64,000 nt of DNA from Pontibacter rufus (lineage in GTDB: Bacteria > Bacteroidota > Bacteroidia > Cytophagales > Hymenobacteraceae). Both the position numbers and the translations under genes were made by a program. The stretch spans positions 186,001 to 250,000 of the forward strand of contig NZ_JADQDR010000007.1 of assembly GCF_015694705.1 (NCBI RefSeq), written 5' to 3'. Numbering within the stretch: position 1 is the first letter of the stretch; each line of letters opens with the position of its first letter. Shown here piece after piece: positions 42,129 to 51,456 of this stretch. Below the pieces are notes generated by a model that made no database searches, was not told where the DNA came from, and saw only the letters and a list, made by a program, of their open reading frames with translations.

Positions 42129-43484
42129 TCAGAACCGTAGCACAAAGCGCGTGCCCTGCCCCAGTTCCGACTGTACCGAAATGGTGCCTTTGTGCAACCG
42201 CATGATTTGCCGCGACAAGCTCAGACCAATACCCGAACCTGTTTTTTTGGTGCTGAAGAACGGGATAAAGATTTTGCTCATCGCCTCAGGTGTCATGCCG
42301 CTGCCGTTGTCGGCTACTTCTATACTCAGGCGGCTACGCTCGTCGAGGTAAGCCCGCAGTATAATCCGGGCATGGGGTTGCTCCTGCACAGCTTCCATAG
42401 CATTCTTCACCAGATTGATAAGCACCTGCTCCACCATACTTCTGTCAGCGGAAAGCAGCAGGCTATCTGATGGCACTTCTACCTGCAGTTCTACCTGCTT
42501 TTGAGCCAGCTGTTTGCGCATGAGCATTTTAATTTCCTGCAGCAGTTCCGTTACATTAAAGCGGTTTAGCTGCGGCACGGCAATGGTGGTGAGGTTGCGG
42601 AAATCGGTTACAAAACGGATGAGGCCATCGGAGCGGCGGCTGATGGTTTGCAGGCACTGGCCGATGTCGGCCAGTTCTTCACGCAGCAGCGTTACCTCAT
42701 CAGATTGTGTATCCGTAAAGCTGCTGATTTCCTCAGAGGCGCTGGCTGAGAGGGAGGCAATCGGCGTAACCGAATTCATGATTTCGTGGGTGAGCACTTT
42801 GATGAGGTTGTGCCAGGCTTCCATTTCTTTCTCTTCCAGTTCCCGCTGAATGTTCTGGATAGAAGCCAGCCGGATGCGGTCGCCGAGCAGCGACAGTTCC
42901 ATCACGTGCACCGACAAATGGGCCTGCTCTCCCTCCTGCCGCAACGGCACCAGCGCGGTTTCGCCATGCTCCAGTTGTTGCAGTCCTACTGCCAATTCCG
43001 GACTCACAGCTGCCAGATCCTGAATTTGCTGTGCCTGCCCGATTCGCAGCAATTTCCTGGCGGCATTGTTGAGCAAAAGTATACTACCATCGGGTTTGTA
43101 GGTGATGATGCCGATACCGATGTGCTGCACAATAGCTTCAAAGTACTGCATATTAGCTTCCTTTTCGGCGCGTACTTCCCGGAACTTATGCATCACCTCG
43201 TTTAGCCGCAGCGCCAGTTCCTGCTGCCGTTTGCCCTCACCGCTGGTCTGGAAAAGGTCCGTAAAATCATCATACTTAATGGAATTGAGGAAGCGTAGGA
43301 AAAGCCTGTTGGTACGCTCCTGCAACCGAATAAGGAGCCATACCTGCAGCAGTATAAAAACACCAAGCCCGATGATAGTGCCGCGGTACCCGGGGTTAAA
43401 ATCCAGGCGCGCAAAAAAGTAGATACTGATGATTAAAAGGGCTATGCGCAGCAGCAGTTGCAGCCTGTAGTTTCTAAAGCTCAT
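42129..43484 (-). CDS. NtrB/NtrY-like sensor histidine kinase
   Basis: The product has 451 residues. Two N-terminal membrane helices (LLLRIALLIISIYFFAR and GTIIGLGVFILLQVWLLIRL) are followed by a PAS-like domain (about 110-200), the H box LTHEIMNSVTPIASLSA (around 233) and the ATPase domain with N (LINLVKNAMEA), G1 (VADNGSGM) and G2 (KKTGSGIGLSLSR) boxes. It is co-transcribed with the response regulator, overlapping it by 11 bp, and should phosphorylate it. Confidence 0.95.
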   Translation of the reverse strand: MSFRNYRLQLLLRIALLIISIYFFARLDFNPGYRGTIIGLGVFILLQVWLLIRLQERTNRLFLRFLNSIKYDDFTDLFQTSGEGKRQQELALRLNEVMHKFREVRAEKEANMQYFEAIVQHIGIGIITYKPDGSILLLNNAARKLLRIGQAQQIQDLAAVSPELAVGLQQLEHGETALVPLRQEGEQAHLSVHVMELSLLGDRIRLASIQNIQRELEEKEMEAWHNLIKVLTHEIMNSVTPIASLSASASEEISSFTDTQSDEVTLLREELADIGQCLQTISRRSDGLIRFVTDFRNLTTIAVPQLNRFNVTELLQEIKMLMRKQLAQKQVELQVEVPSDSLLLSADRSMVEQVLINLVKNAMEAVQEQPHARIILRAYLDERSRLSIEVADNGSGMTPEAMSKIFIPFFSTKKTGSGIGLSLSRQIMRLHKGTISVQSELGQGTRFVLRF

Positions 43485-44865
43485 ACTTTTCCAGCCGTCG
43501 GTACAGCGCGCCGCGCGATAAGCCCAGTTCTTTGGCAGCTTTGGAGATGTTGCCCTCGTGTTTCTGCAGCGCCCTTACAACTGTTTCCCGCTCCAGTTCA
43601 TCCAAATCGAGACTTTGCGGAACGGCTGGTGCGCCTGCTGTGGCAGGTGTTTCGTGTTCGGCCAGGAAAAAGAAATCGTCGGCTTCGAGTTCCCGGTTGT
43701 CGCTCATGATAGAGGCACGTTCCAGCACGTGCTGCAGTTCGCGCACGTTGCCCGGCCAGCTGTAGCGGCGCAGGCGTTCCAAACCCGAAGCTCCCAAACG
43801 TTTTAGCGGCTGTTTATACTTCTGCGCGTAAGTTGCCAGAAAATGGCCGGCAAACAGTGGAATATCATCCAGGCGGGTGCGCAAAGGCGGCAGGTTCAGC
43901 TCTACGGTATTGATGCGGTACAGCAAATCCTGGCGAAACTCGTTGCGCTGCACCATTTCTTTCAGTGGCATGTTGGTGGCGCAAATGAGGCGCACATTCA
44001 CCGGAATCGGTTTGTTGGTGCCCACGCGTATTACCTCGCGCCGCTGCAGCACCGTGAGCAGTTTGGCCTGCATGGCCAGCGACAGATTACCGATTTCGTC
44101 CAGAAACAGGGTGCCACCGTTGGCTGCTTCTATCCTGCCGATGCGGTCTTCTTTGGCATCGGTAAAAGCGCCTTTTTTATGACCGAACAATTCACTCTCG
44201 AACAAAGATTCGGTTATGGCGCCCATATCCACCGCCACAAATACTTTATCGGCGCGGGAGGAGCGTTGGTGAATGGCGCGGGCAATCACCTCTTTTCCGG
44301 TTCCATTCTCGCCCAGCAGCAGCACATCAGCATCGGTTCCGGCTACTTTATCAATAATGGAAAACAGCTGGCGCATGGCTGCACTTTCGCCCTGAATAAT
44401 GTTCTGCGAGGAGTTCAGCTGCGTGGACAGCGTGCGGTTTACTTCTTTTAGCTGGTTTACTTCTTTGTAGGAGTTGCGCAATTTGGAAGCGGATGACAGC
44501 GTGGCCAGCAGCTTCTCGTTCTGCCAGGGTTTCAGCACAAAATCAGTGGCGCCTTCTTTCAGTGCCCGCACGGCCATTTCCACATCCCCGAAAGCCGTTA
44601 TCATCACCACCACTGCTGAAGGGTCATACTTCAGAATTTCTTTCAGCCAGTAAAAGCCTTCCTGTCCGCTGGAAGTGTCCTCAGTAAAATTCATGTCGAG
44701 TAGAATCAGGTCGAACTCCTCGTTAGAGAGCAGGAATGGGATCTTCTTCGGATTTTTCTCCATCACCACTTCTCTGGCATGTTTGCGCAGCAGCATTTTG
44801 GCCGAAAACAGCACGTCTTCGTTGTCGTCGATAACCAATATGCGTCCCAAATTCTGTTCTTCCAT
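43474..44865 (-). CDS. NtrC-family sigma-54-dependent response regulator
   Basis: The product has 463 residues. The receiver domain has acidic pocket DDNED and the phospho-Asp in DLILLDMNF. The AAA+ domain has Walker A GENGTGKE, the loop 1 motif GAFTDA (GAFTGA variant), Walker B GGTLFLDEIGN and the R finger region. A FIS-type helix-turn-helix ends the protein (GNISKAAKELGLSRGALYRRLEKYEL). It therefore activates sigma-54 promoters. The gene pair is divergent from the MacB-like permease gene, a common arrangement in Bacteroidota. Confidence 0.96.
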   Translation of the reverse strand: MEEQNLGRILVIDDNEDVLFSAKMLLRKHAREVVMEKNPKKIPFLLSNEEFDLILLDMNFTEDTSSGQEGFYWLKEILKYDPSAVVVMITAFGDVEMAVRALKEGATDFVLKPWQNEKLLATLSSASKLRNSYKEVNQLKEVNRTLSTQLNSSQNIIQGESAAMRQLFSIIDKVAGTDADVLLLGENGTGKEVIARAIHQRSSRADKVFVAVDMGAITESLFESELFGHKKGAFTDAKEDRIGRIEAANGGTLFLDEIGNLSLAMQAKLLTVLQRREVIRVGTNKPIPVNVRLICATNMPLKEMVQRNEFRQDLLYRINTVELNLPPLRTRLDDIPLFAGHFLATYAQKYKQPLKRLGASGLERLRRYSWPGNVRELQHVLERASIMSDNRELEADDFFFLAEHETPATAGAPAVPQSLDLDELERETVVRALQKHEGNISKAAKELGLSRGALYRRLEKYEL

Positions 44866-45135
44866 GATTTAATTCTGAATGAGCGATTGCGTGAATGAGT
44901 GAATGTAAAGTAATGGATTTATACCTGTGCCTTCCGCTATACTATAAAATATTGTGCCAAATCTATACTTGTTTGCGGCAGCGCAGCATCAGTAAGCCTG
45001 GTTTAACTTCTGCGTAGCGCCAAAGCGCAGTTACAACAGACTTTATACTTATACATTCAGGAAAATCCATTTCCCATACTTTTATACCTGTCTGCCCTAA
45101 GATACAATTTTCCGAAAATAAAATACGCTGTACCT

Positions 45136-45172
45136 TGTCCATTGGCGGACAGTCTTTGTCCGCCAATGGACA
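45136..45172. repeat. Perfect 16-bp-arm hairpin
   Basis: TGTCCATTGGCGGACA (45136-45151) and TGTCCGCCAATGGACA (45157-45172) are exact complements with a 5-nt spacer. No T-tract follows. Confidence 0.8.
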
Positions 45173-45225
45173 CAGGAAAATATGCTTTCCCGCTCTAATG
45201 AGCAGAGATCGTGGTTTTATGATTC

Positions 45226-45242
45226 TGGCACAGGTCTTGGCA
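45226..45242 (+). promoter_or_regulatory. Possible sigma-54 (-24/-12) promoter of the ABC permease gene
   Basis: TGGCAC, five bases, TTGGCA. The consensus is TGGCAC-N5-TTGCW, so the -24 half is perfect and the -12 half is off by one base. It lies 184 bp before the permease ATG, next to a gene for a sigma-54 activator. Weak evidence on its own. Confidence 0.35.
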
Positions 45243-45425
45243 AAGGATGGTTGGATCAGAAGCTTCCGAAGACCTCGCCACGTGCGCACCTGCCCCGAAG
45301 CATTTCGGAGGCTCCTGCAAGTGTCTGGGAGATTTTCGAAAACTTCGTAGCAGGCAACAGACGCTCGCGGGAGCTATGCACACCGCGAGGCCTTTCAACC
45401 AGACAATAGCAAACCACTAATAACT

Positions 45426-47834
45426 ATGATTAAAATGTACTTTCTCACAGCTTTCCGTTCGCTGCTGCGTAACAAGAGCTACAGCTTCCTCAACATTGCC
45501 GGGCTGGCCCTGGGCATCACCTGCAGCATCCTGCTCTTTCTGGTGATTAAGTATGAGCTGAGTTATGATACTTTTCACAGCAAAGCCGATCGGATTTACC
45601 GGGTGAACACTAATATGATTTTTGCCGATGGGGTGGATAAAAACCCCGGCACACGCTTTCCGATAGCACGCCTGATGCGTAGCAACGGCAACCTGGGTCT
45701 AGAGAAAATTACGCAAATGTATGTAGAAGAAGGTGCTCAGATCAATATTTTGGGTGATAACGGCAATGCGCCGAAGCGTTTCCGGGAGGAGGGCTCCATT
45801 GCCTTCGTCGAGCCGCAGTTCTTCGATATGTTTGATTTTGAAACTGGCGCTACAGACCCGCGGCAAGGGCTGGCCGCGCCAAACAATGTGGTGCTCACCC
45901 AGCATATTGCCGACAAATATTTTCCCGAAGGAAATGCCATGGGCAAGATGATCAGGTTCAACAACATGCTCACGCTGAAAGTTACTTCTGTGGTGCCGGA
46001 CTTTCCGTCTAACACCGATTTCCCGTTTGTGATGCTGATCTCTCACGATTCGTTTAAAAACTACACCACCACTGATCTGACCAGCTTTAACTCGCTTTGG
46101 AGCAACCACCAGCTATACGTGCTGTTGCCGGAAGGAGTATCGCCGGAAGCCAAAGCGGCGGAACTGACCAGGTTTCTGGAAGGGCACAAACCCGATAGCA
46201 AACTGGTAAAGGAAACCTACAGTTTTCAGCCGCTGAACGACCTGCACTTTAACGCCGACTTTGGCAACTATGGCAACCGCACCATTTCCCGGGAGATTAT
46301 CTGGTCAATGGCGCTGATTGGCATCTTCCTGGTGTTGGTGGCCTGCATTAATTTCGTGAACCTGGCTACGGCGCAGGCTGTGAAGCGGGCAAAAGAGGTA
46401 GGCGTGCGCAAAGTGCTGGGCAGCAGCAAAGGCCAGCTGATGCTGCAATTTATTGGCGAAACGCTCCTCATCACGCTGCTGGCTACATTTATGTCGGTGA
46501 TACTGGCTGAGTTGGCCCTGCCTTACCTCAACGACCTGCTGGAGCTGAAAATAACCTTTAGCATTTTGCAGGACCCGGTGCTGTTGCTGTTTTTGGGTGC
46601 AGAGGTGCTGCTGGTTACGCTCTTTGCCGGCCTATACCCGGCTCTGATCCTGTCGCGCTTCCAGCCGATAGCGGCCCTTAAGAGCCGGATAACGACGCAG
46701 CAGGTGGCGGGAATGTCCATCCGGCAGGGACTGGTGGTGCTGCAATTTACCATCTGCCAGGTGCTCATCATCTGCACCATTCTGGTAAACGACCAGATGG
46801 ATTATTTCCGGAGCAAGTCGCTGGGCTTCACCAAAGATGCGGTGATCACGGTACAGCTGCCCATCGAGGCAGGCGAAAAGATGATGCCGCTCCGCGAGGA
46901 ATTATTGCGTGATCCTGCTGTGCGAAAAGTGAGTTTTGCCACCGCGCCACCCTCTTCTAACATGACCCATGGTTCCAGCTTCTCCTTTAACAACTCCAGC
47001 GAGAACGAGAACTTTCAGGCCAACATGAAGTTTGCAGACGAGTACTACCTGGACCTGTACAATATCAAGCTGCTGGCAGGGCGTAATTACTCCAACAGCG
47101 ACTCTGCTGCCCTGCTGATTAACGAAACCATGCGCCGCAAACTAGGGATCGTAAGCGCGGCGGATGCCATTGGTAAAACCATAGCTGTGGGACCCGGCAG
47201 CTTTAAGGCTCCGATCGTCGGCGTAGTGGAGGATTTTCACCAAAACCCGCTGCAGCAGCCCATCGACCCTACTATCATGTTCACCAGCCCCAAGGACTAC
47301 AGGTTCCTGTCTGCCAAAATTGACATGAGCCGGAAGCAGGAGGCCATCAATCACCTGGAAAAAGTATGGAACATGGCCTACCCGGATGATGTGTTCAACT
47401 ATGAGTTTCTGGACCAAACGATTGCCGACTTTTACAAAGACGAAGCACGGCAGAACAAGCTCTTCAAGATATTTTCTTTCATCGCCATCTTTATCGGCTG
47501 TCTGGGTTTGTATGGTTTGGTCGCTTTTATGGCAGCGCAACGCACCAAAGAGGTAGGCATCCGCAAAGTAATGGGTGCTTCTGTCTTCAACATCACGGTG
47601 CTGTTCTCCAAAGAGTTCATCAAACTGGTGCTGGTTGCCTTTGTGATTGCCGCGCCAATTGCCTATTACCTCATGACACTGTGGCTGCAGGACTTCACCT
47701 ATCGCATCAGCCTGGATTACTGGCCATTTATACTTGCCGGCCTGGCCACCCTCTTAATTGCTCTGCTCACGATGAGTGCCAAAGCCATACAGGCGGCCCT
47801 GGTCAACCCGGTAAGCTCGCTTAAAACGGAATAA
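45426..47834 (+). CDS. MacB/FtsX-type ABC transporter permease
   Basis: The product has 802 residues, the Bacteroidota double-FtsX form with two MacB-type periplasmic domains. N-terminal helix at about 21-43 (SFLNIAGLALGITCSILLFLVIKY), four helices in the middle, including the FtsX block EIIWSMALIGIFLVLVACINFVNLATAQAVKRAKEVGVRKVLGSSKG, and another FtsX block LYGLVAFMAAQRTKEVGIRKVMGASVFNI before the C-terminal helices. The ATPase partner is not adjacent. Members move peptides, lipids or drugs by mechanotransmission. The NtrC/NtrB-like pair next to it probably controls it. Confidence 0.93.
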   Translation: MIKMYFLTAFRSLLRNKSYSFLNIAGLALGITCSILLFLVIKYELSYDTFHSKADRIYRVNTNMIFADGVDKNPGTRFPIARLMRSNGNLGLEKITQMYVEEGAQINILGDNGNAPKRFREEGSIAFVEPQFFDMFDFETGATDPRQGLAAPNNVVLTQHIADKYFPEGNAMGKMIRFNNMLTLKVTSVVPDFPSNTDFPFVMLISHDSFKNYTTTDLTSFNSLWSNHQLYVLLPEGVSPEAKAAELTRFLEGHKPDSKLVKETYSFQPLNDLHFNADFGNYGNRTISREIIWSMALIGIFLVLVACINFVNLATAQAVKRAKEVGVRKVLGSSKGQLMLQFIGETLLITLLATFMSVILAELALPYLNDLLELKITFSILQDPVLLLFLGAEVLLVTLFAGLYPALILSRFQPIAALKSRITTQQVAGMSIRQGLVVLQFTICQVLIICTILVNDQMDYFRSKSLGFTKDAVITVQLPIEAGEKMMPLREELLRDPAVRKVSFATAPPSSNMTHGSSFSFNNSSENENFQANMKFADEYYLDLYNIKLLAGRNYSNSDSAALLINETMRRKLGIVSAADAIGKTIAVGPGSFKAPIVGVVEDFHQNPLQQPIDPTIMFTSPKDYRFLSAKIDMSRKQEAINHLEKVWNMAYPDDVFNYEFLDQTIADFYKDEARQNKLFKIFSFIAIFIGCLGLYGLVAFMAAQRTKEVGIRKVMGASVFNITVLFSKEFIKLVLVAFVIAAPIAYYLMTLWLQDFTYRISLDYWPFILAGLATLLIALLTMSAKAIQAALVNPVSSLKTE

Positions 47835-47851
47835 TGTTTCCTGAATAAAGT

Positions 47852-47883
47852 AAACCCTGCAGGTTTAAAAACCTGCAGGGTTT
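47852..47883. terminator. Hairpin terminator
   Basis: AAACCCTGCAGGT pairs with ACCTGCAGGGTTT (13-bp arms), 18 bp after the permease stop. Confidence 0.85.
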
Positions 47884-48079
47884 CAGCCGTCTGCCGGCAC
47901 AGTTGGCTTTTGCAGCTTTTAAGTATACCGCTTATGCAAACTGGCCTTTGAGGCGTTCCGGGTATGTGCTGTTGCTCCTTCTTCTCCCAAAATCAACCTG
48001 CCATTTTAGCGGATACTAAGTAAAAGAGTGTACTTTTGCCGGTAACGAAGCTTTTTATAACCCTAAAATCATACATACT

Positions 48080-48514
48080 ATGTACACAGCATTACAGCAT
48101 CTCCACTCCTACCTGGCTTATCTTGTGCTGCTGGGTTTAGTGATAGCCATTATCAGCGCAGTAGCTGGCAGCGCCGGGAATAAACCGTTTACTGACAGCA
48201 ACCGCAAAATGGCGCTGCTCGGTTTAATACCAACGCATTTGCAGTGGGTGGTTGGCCTGATTTTATACTTTGTTTCACCGCTTGGCGCATCTAATTTTTC
48301 GGGCGCTGCCATGAAGGATTCTGTATCCCGGCTTTATATCCTGGAGCACCCGCTGATGATGATTATCGCCGTTATACTTATCACCGTGGGCTATGCCCGT
48401 GCCAAACGTGCGGTTGGCACAAACAAAGGTTTCCGTGCTATTTACATTTTCTACGGCATTGCGCTGGTGCTCATTTTAGCGCGCATTCCGTGGAATGCAT
48501 GGCCCGGCAACTAA
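48080..48514 (+). CDS. Hypothetical four-helix membrane protein (cytochrome b-like)
   Basis: The product has 144 residues and four hydrophobic segments. HLHSYLAYLVLLGLVIAIISAVAG, THLQWVVGLILYFVSP and EHPLMMIIAVILITVGYARAKRA carry histidines in positions that might ligate heme. It resembles the short cytochrome-b-type membrane proteins of Bacteroidota. No function is established. Confidence 0.8.
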   Translation: MYTALQHLHSYLAYLVLLGLVIAIISAVAGSAGNKPFTDSNRKMALLGLIPTHLQWVVGLILYFVSPLGASNFSGAAMKDSVSRLYILEHPLMMIIAVILITVGYARAKRAVGTNKGFRAIYIFYGIALVLILARIPWNAWPGN

Positions 48515-48539
48515 GTCTGACAAGTATAAATACAAACTA

Positions 48540-48580
48540 AGTATAAACCCTGCCGGAACAATTCCGGCAGGGTTTATACT
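48540..48580. terminator. Hairpin terminator with AGTATAAA/TTTATACT feet
   Basis: AGTATAAACCCTGCCGGAA pairs with TTCCGGCAGGGTTTATACT (19 bp, 3-nt loop). The arms begin and end with the iterated octamer. It lies between the convergent membrane-protein and hydrolase genes. Confidence 0.85.
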
Positions 48581-48610
48581 TTGATGGCAGCCACACATTT
48601 CCGCAAAACA

Positions 48611-49465
48611 TCAGGGTTGGTTTATAAAAGCTTCTATCAGGTGATTTACTTCGTCCGGTTTCTCGTGGTGCAGCCAGTGGGTAGCGTTGTCTATAAATAC
48701 CAGTTGGCCATTCTTGCACCTGGCTATACTTGGCTGCGCCATCTCCTGCCCCAGAAAAGTGTCTTTCCTTCCCCAAATCAGCAGCGTCGGTACGGTTATG
48801 TCTCCTGCTAAATTCAGCCGGTTATACTTGTAGGCGCGGTACCAGTTCAGCATACTTGCCAGAGCTTTCGGCTGCTGCCAGGCGGCTTTGTAATGCGCCA
48901 TGTCCGCATCAGAAAAAGTGCCTTTTTTAGCTGATGATTTCATACTATGTTCCAGCAGTTTATAGTCGAAAATGCTGCCGGCCAGTTCCGGCAGAAACGG
49001 CAGCTGGAAAAAGCCCGCATACCAGCTCTTCAGCATCTGTTTCGGATTGTGCTTTAGATTTTCCTTCATCACCTGCGGGTGCGGCATGTTCAGGATAATA
49101 AGTTTTTCCAGCAAGTCCGGGTAACGTATTGCCATCACCCAGGCCACAGCGCCGCCCCAGTCGTGGCCCACCAGGTATACGCTCTCCTGCGTTAGCTGCC
49201 GGATGAGCGCCGCAATATCATCCGTTAACTTTTCCATGGTATACGCTTTTACACCGGCGGGTTTGCTGCTCCTGTTGTAGCCGCGCTGGTCGGGCGCTAC
49301 TGCCCTGAAGCCTTTGCCGGCAAAGTAGGTCAGTTGCTTCCTCCAGCCGTACCAGAACTCCGGAAAACCGTGCAGAAACAAAATTACCTTACCTGTCTGC
49401 TCACCTGCTTCTGCCACGTGCAAAGTAATGCCATTTACCACGTATGTTTTTTCCTGTATAGCCAT
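48611..49465 (-). CDS. Alpha/beta hydrolase (epoxide hydrolase-like)
   Basis: The product has 284 residues from the Met at 49465; the frame runs on to 49516 without similarity. FLHGFPEFWYGWRKQL (oxyanion-hole HGxP), GHDWGGAVAW (nucleophile Asp of the epoxide hydrolase/haloalkane dehalogenase type), an Asp in WGRKDTFLG and the catalytic His in ATHWLHHEKPDEVN are visible. The substrate is unknown. No signal peptide. Confidence 0.93.
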   Translation of the reverse strand: MAIQEKTYVVNGITLHVAEAGEQTGKVILFLHGFPEFWYGWRKQLTYFAGKGFRAVAPDQRGYNRSSKPAGVKAYTMEKLTDDIAALIRQLTQESVYLVGHDWGGAVAWVMAIRYPDLLEKLIILNMPHPQVMKENLKHNPKQMLKSWYAGFFQLPFLPELAGSIFDYKLLEHSMKSSAKKGTFSDADMAHYKAAWQQPKALASMLNWYRAYKYNRLNLAGDITVPTLLIWGRKDTFLGQEMAQPSIARCKNGQLVFIDNATHWLHHEKPDEVNHLIEAFINQP

Positions 49466-49602
49466 AGTTTGTGATACTGAAAACTCATCTTTTAAGATGC
49501 TGCAGCCTTTTGGCAAACTGCTTTCTTTCAGGCATATAATAATCTCCTGGTCTTCATTATTTTCTTCAAACCATATATTCTGAAAACTAATTACTAAAAT
49601 AT

Positions 49603-49645
49603 TTAGTATAATATACTAATATTGTTAGCCAAACCTGTATATTTG
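49603..49645 (+). promoter_or_regulatory. umuDC promoter with palindromic operator
   Basis: TTAGTATA-A-TATACTAA (49603-49619) is a perfect palindrome; ACTAAA/TTTAGT arms lie just before it, so there are several ACTAA half sites. TATATTTG (49638-49645) fits the Bacteroidota -7 element TAnnTTTG and is 23 bp before the umuD ATG. An operator overlapping the upstream promoter region would suit SOS-type control, but no LexA gene is in the window. Confidence 0.5.
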
Positions 49646-49668
49646 GCTTCAGATAAACGAAACAAACT

Positions 49669-50142
49669 ATGAAAGAAAAACTTTTATACCCATTTCCTAC
49701 GCAGTTGCCACCCAATATTGAGATAGTGCCGGCTGATACCCTGGATCTGAATCTGCCACTGGCGGCATCTTATGTGGCTGCCGGTTTTCCCTCGCCAGCC
49801 GACGATTATATAGAGGACAACGCCAACCTGCAGCAGCTGCTCATCAGCAACCCGCCTGCCACTTACCTGGTGCGGGTACGAGGTGATTCCATGATGGATG
49901 CCCGCCTGCACGACGGCGATATTCTGGTAGTAGACCGCTCGTTACAAGCCAGCGAAGGGCAGGTTATTATAGGCGTGATAGAAGGCGAGTTTACCGTGAA
50001 ACGCCTGGTGCGCCTCAACGAGAAGCTATACCTGCAGCCTGCCAACAAACAGTTTGACCCGCTGGAGCTGAACGAAACGATGGACTTTAAGCCCTGGGGT
50101 GTGGTGGTATGGTCGCTGCATAAAATAAAGCTGGAAGCATGA
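49669..50142 (+). CDS. umuD: UmuD-like SOS mutagenesis protein
   Basis: The product has 157 residues. Self-cleavage site A38-G39 in VAAGFPSPADDY, Ser74 in RGDSMMDA and Lys111 in EFTVKRL form the S24 peptidase dyad. It lacks the LexA N-terminal DNA-binding domain, as in UmuD. Processed UmuD' pairs with UmuC to make DNA polymerase V. The umuC gene starts 4 bp before the umuD stop. Confidence 0.94.
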   Translation: MKEKLLYPFPTQLPPNIEIVPADTLDLNLPLAASYVAAGFPSPADDYIEDNANLQQLLISNPPATYLVRVRGDSMMDARLHDGDILVVDRSLQASEGQVIIGVIEGEFTVKRLVRLNEKLYLQPANKQFDPLELNETMDFKPWGVVVWSLHKIKLEA

Positions 50143-51431
50143 CCTCGCTTGTGGCCCTGGTAGACTGCAACAACTTCTACGCCTCCTGCGAGCGGGCTTT
50201 CAACCCGAAGCTGGAAGGCAAGCCTATCGTAGTGCTCTCTAACAACGATGGTTGCATTATTGCCCGTTCGGAGGAAGCAAAAGCCCTGGGAATACCCATG
50301 GGTGCATCCGCTTTTAAAGTAAAGCCGCTGCTGGAAGAGAATAATGTGCAGGTGTTCAGCAGCAACTATACTTTGTATGGCGATATGTCGGCCAGGGTGA
50401 TGCAGACGCTGGCGCATTTTTCGCCGCACCTGGAAGTATACTCTATTGATGAGGCTTTCCTGGACATGAGCTACTTAAAAGGCCGGAGCGCTTGTGAGCA
50501 GGCACAGCAGCTACGCCACACAGTAATGCAATGGACGGGCCTACCGGTATCAGTAGGCATTGCGCCAACCAAAACCCTGGCGAAGCTGGCCAACCGCTTT
50601 TGCAAGAAAACAGCAGGTGCAAATCATGTCGTGCTGTTGCAAAACACCGCCGACATAGCAGAAGCACTGCAGCAAACGGAAGTAGGCGCTGTGTGGGGCA
50701 TCGGGCGGCAGCACGCGCACAAACTGGCAGCCTTTGGCATTTATACAGCCAAAGACTTGTCTGATGCCTCGGACGCCTTTGTGAAAAAACACCTAACGGT
50801 GGTGGGGCTGCGCACGGTAAAAGAGCTGCGCGGCGAGCCTTGCCTGCAACTGGAGGAGGTAGCAGCCAATAAACAACATATCTGTACGTCGCGGTCGTTT
50901 GGCCAGCCGGTTATTGACCTCGAACTGCTGCAGGAAGCAACTGCCCTGTATGCCTCGCAATGTGCAGCCAAGCTACGCCGCCAGCAGTGTTGTACCAGTG
51001 CCGTTACGGTTTTCCTGCAGGCCTATCCTTTTAAAAATGAACAGGCTTACTACAACAGCAAAACACTGCAATTGCCTGCCGCTACCAGCAGCACTTTAGA
51101 ACTGCTGCATTATGCCAAACTGGCTTTAACCTTTTTGTTCAGGCCGGGCTATCGCTACAAAAAGTGCGGCGTTATCGTGTCGGAACTTTGCCCCGAAGCG
51201 CAGGCACAGCTACCGCTGCTCGACACCATAGATCGCGCAAAGCACCGGCGCCTGATGCAGGCAGTAGATAGTATAAACGCCAAATGGGGAAAGGAAACAG
51301 TTACTGCGGCGGCACAGGGCGTTTATGATGAGAACGAAAACGACCGAAAGAATCCCTGGAAAATGAAGAGCGCCTACCGGTCAAACCGCTACACCACGCA
51401 TTTAGAGGAACTGCTCTGTGTGCAGGTATGA
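50139..51431 (+). CDS. umuC: UmuC-like Y-family DNA polymerase
   Basis: The product has 430 residues. Catalytic acidic residues are D9 (ALVDCNNFYASCERAF) and D104-E105 (YSIDEAFLDM). The steric gate region is NNFYAS; the fingers hold SNNDGCIIARSEEAKALGIPMG. The C-terminus carries the little-finger and a DUF4113-like tail (WGKETVTAAAQG...NPWKMKSAYRSNRYTTH). Performs error-prone translesion synthesis. It forms an operon with umuD. Confidence 0.96.
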   Translation: MTSLVALVDCNNFYASCERAFNPKLEGKPIVVLSNNDGCIIARSEEAKALGIPMGASAFKVKPLLEENNVQVFSSNYTLYGDMSARVMQTLAHFSPHLEVYSIDEAFLDMSYLKGRSACEQAQQLRHTVMQWTGLPVSVGIAPTKTLAKLANRFCKKTAGANHVVLLQNTADIAEALQQTEVGAVWGIGRQHAHKLAAFGIYTAKDLSDASDAFVKKHLTVVGLRTVKELRGEPCLQLEEVAANKQHICTSRSFGQPVIDLELLQEATALYASQCAAKLRRQQCCTSAVTVFLQAYPFKNEQAYYNSKTLQLPAATSSTLELLHYAKLALTFLFRPGYRYKKCGVIVSELCPEAQAQLPLLDTIDRAKHRRLMQAVDSINAKWGKETVTAAAQGVYDENENDRKNPWKMKSAYRSNRYTTHLEELLCVQV

Positions 51432-51456
51432 GCAGCTTATACTTACCAGTTATGAC

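Larger units (their letters stand above)
44866..45425. other. Intergenic region between the response regulator and ABC permease
   Basis: A 560-bp gap without a credible gene. It includes TTTATACT copies (about 45040), a perfect hairpin (45136-45172), a possible sigma-54 site (45226-45242) and several short GC-rich inverted repeats in 45240-45400. Short open frames in 45135-45410 show no family features. Confidence 0.6.
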
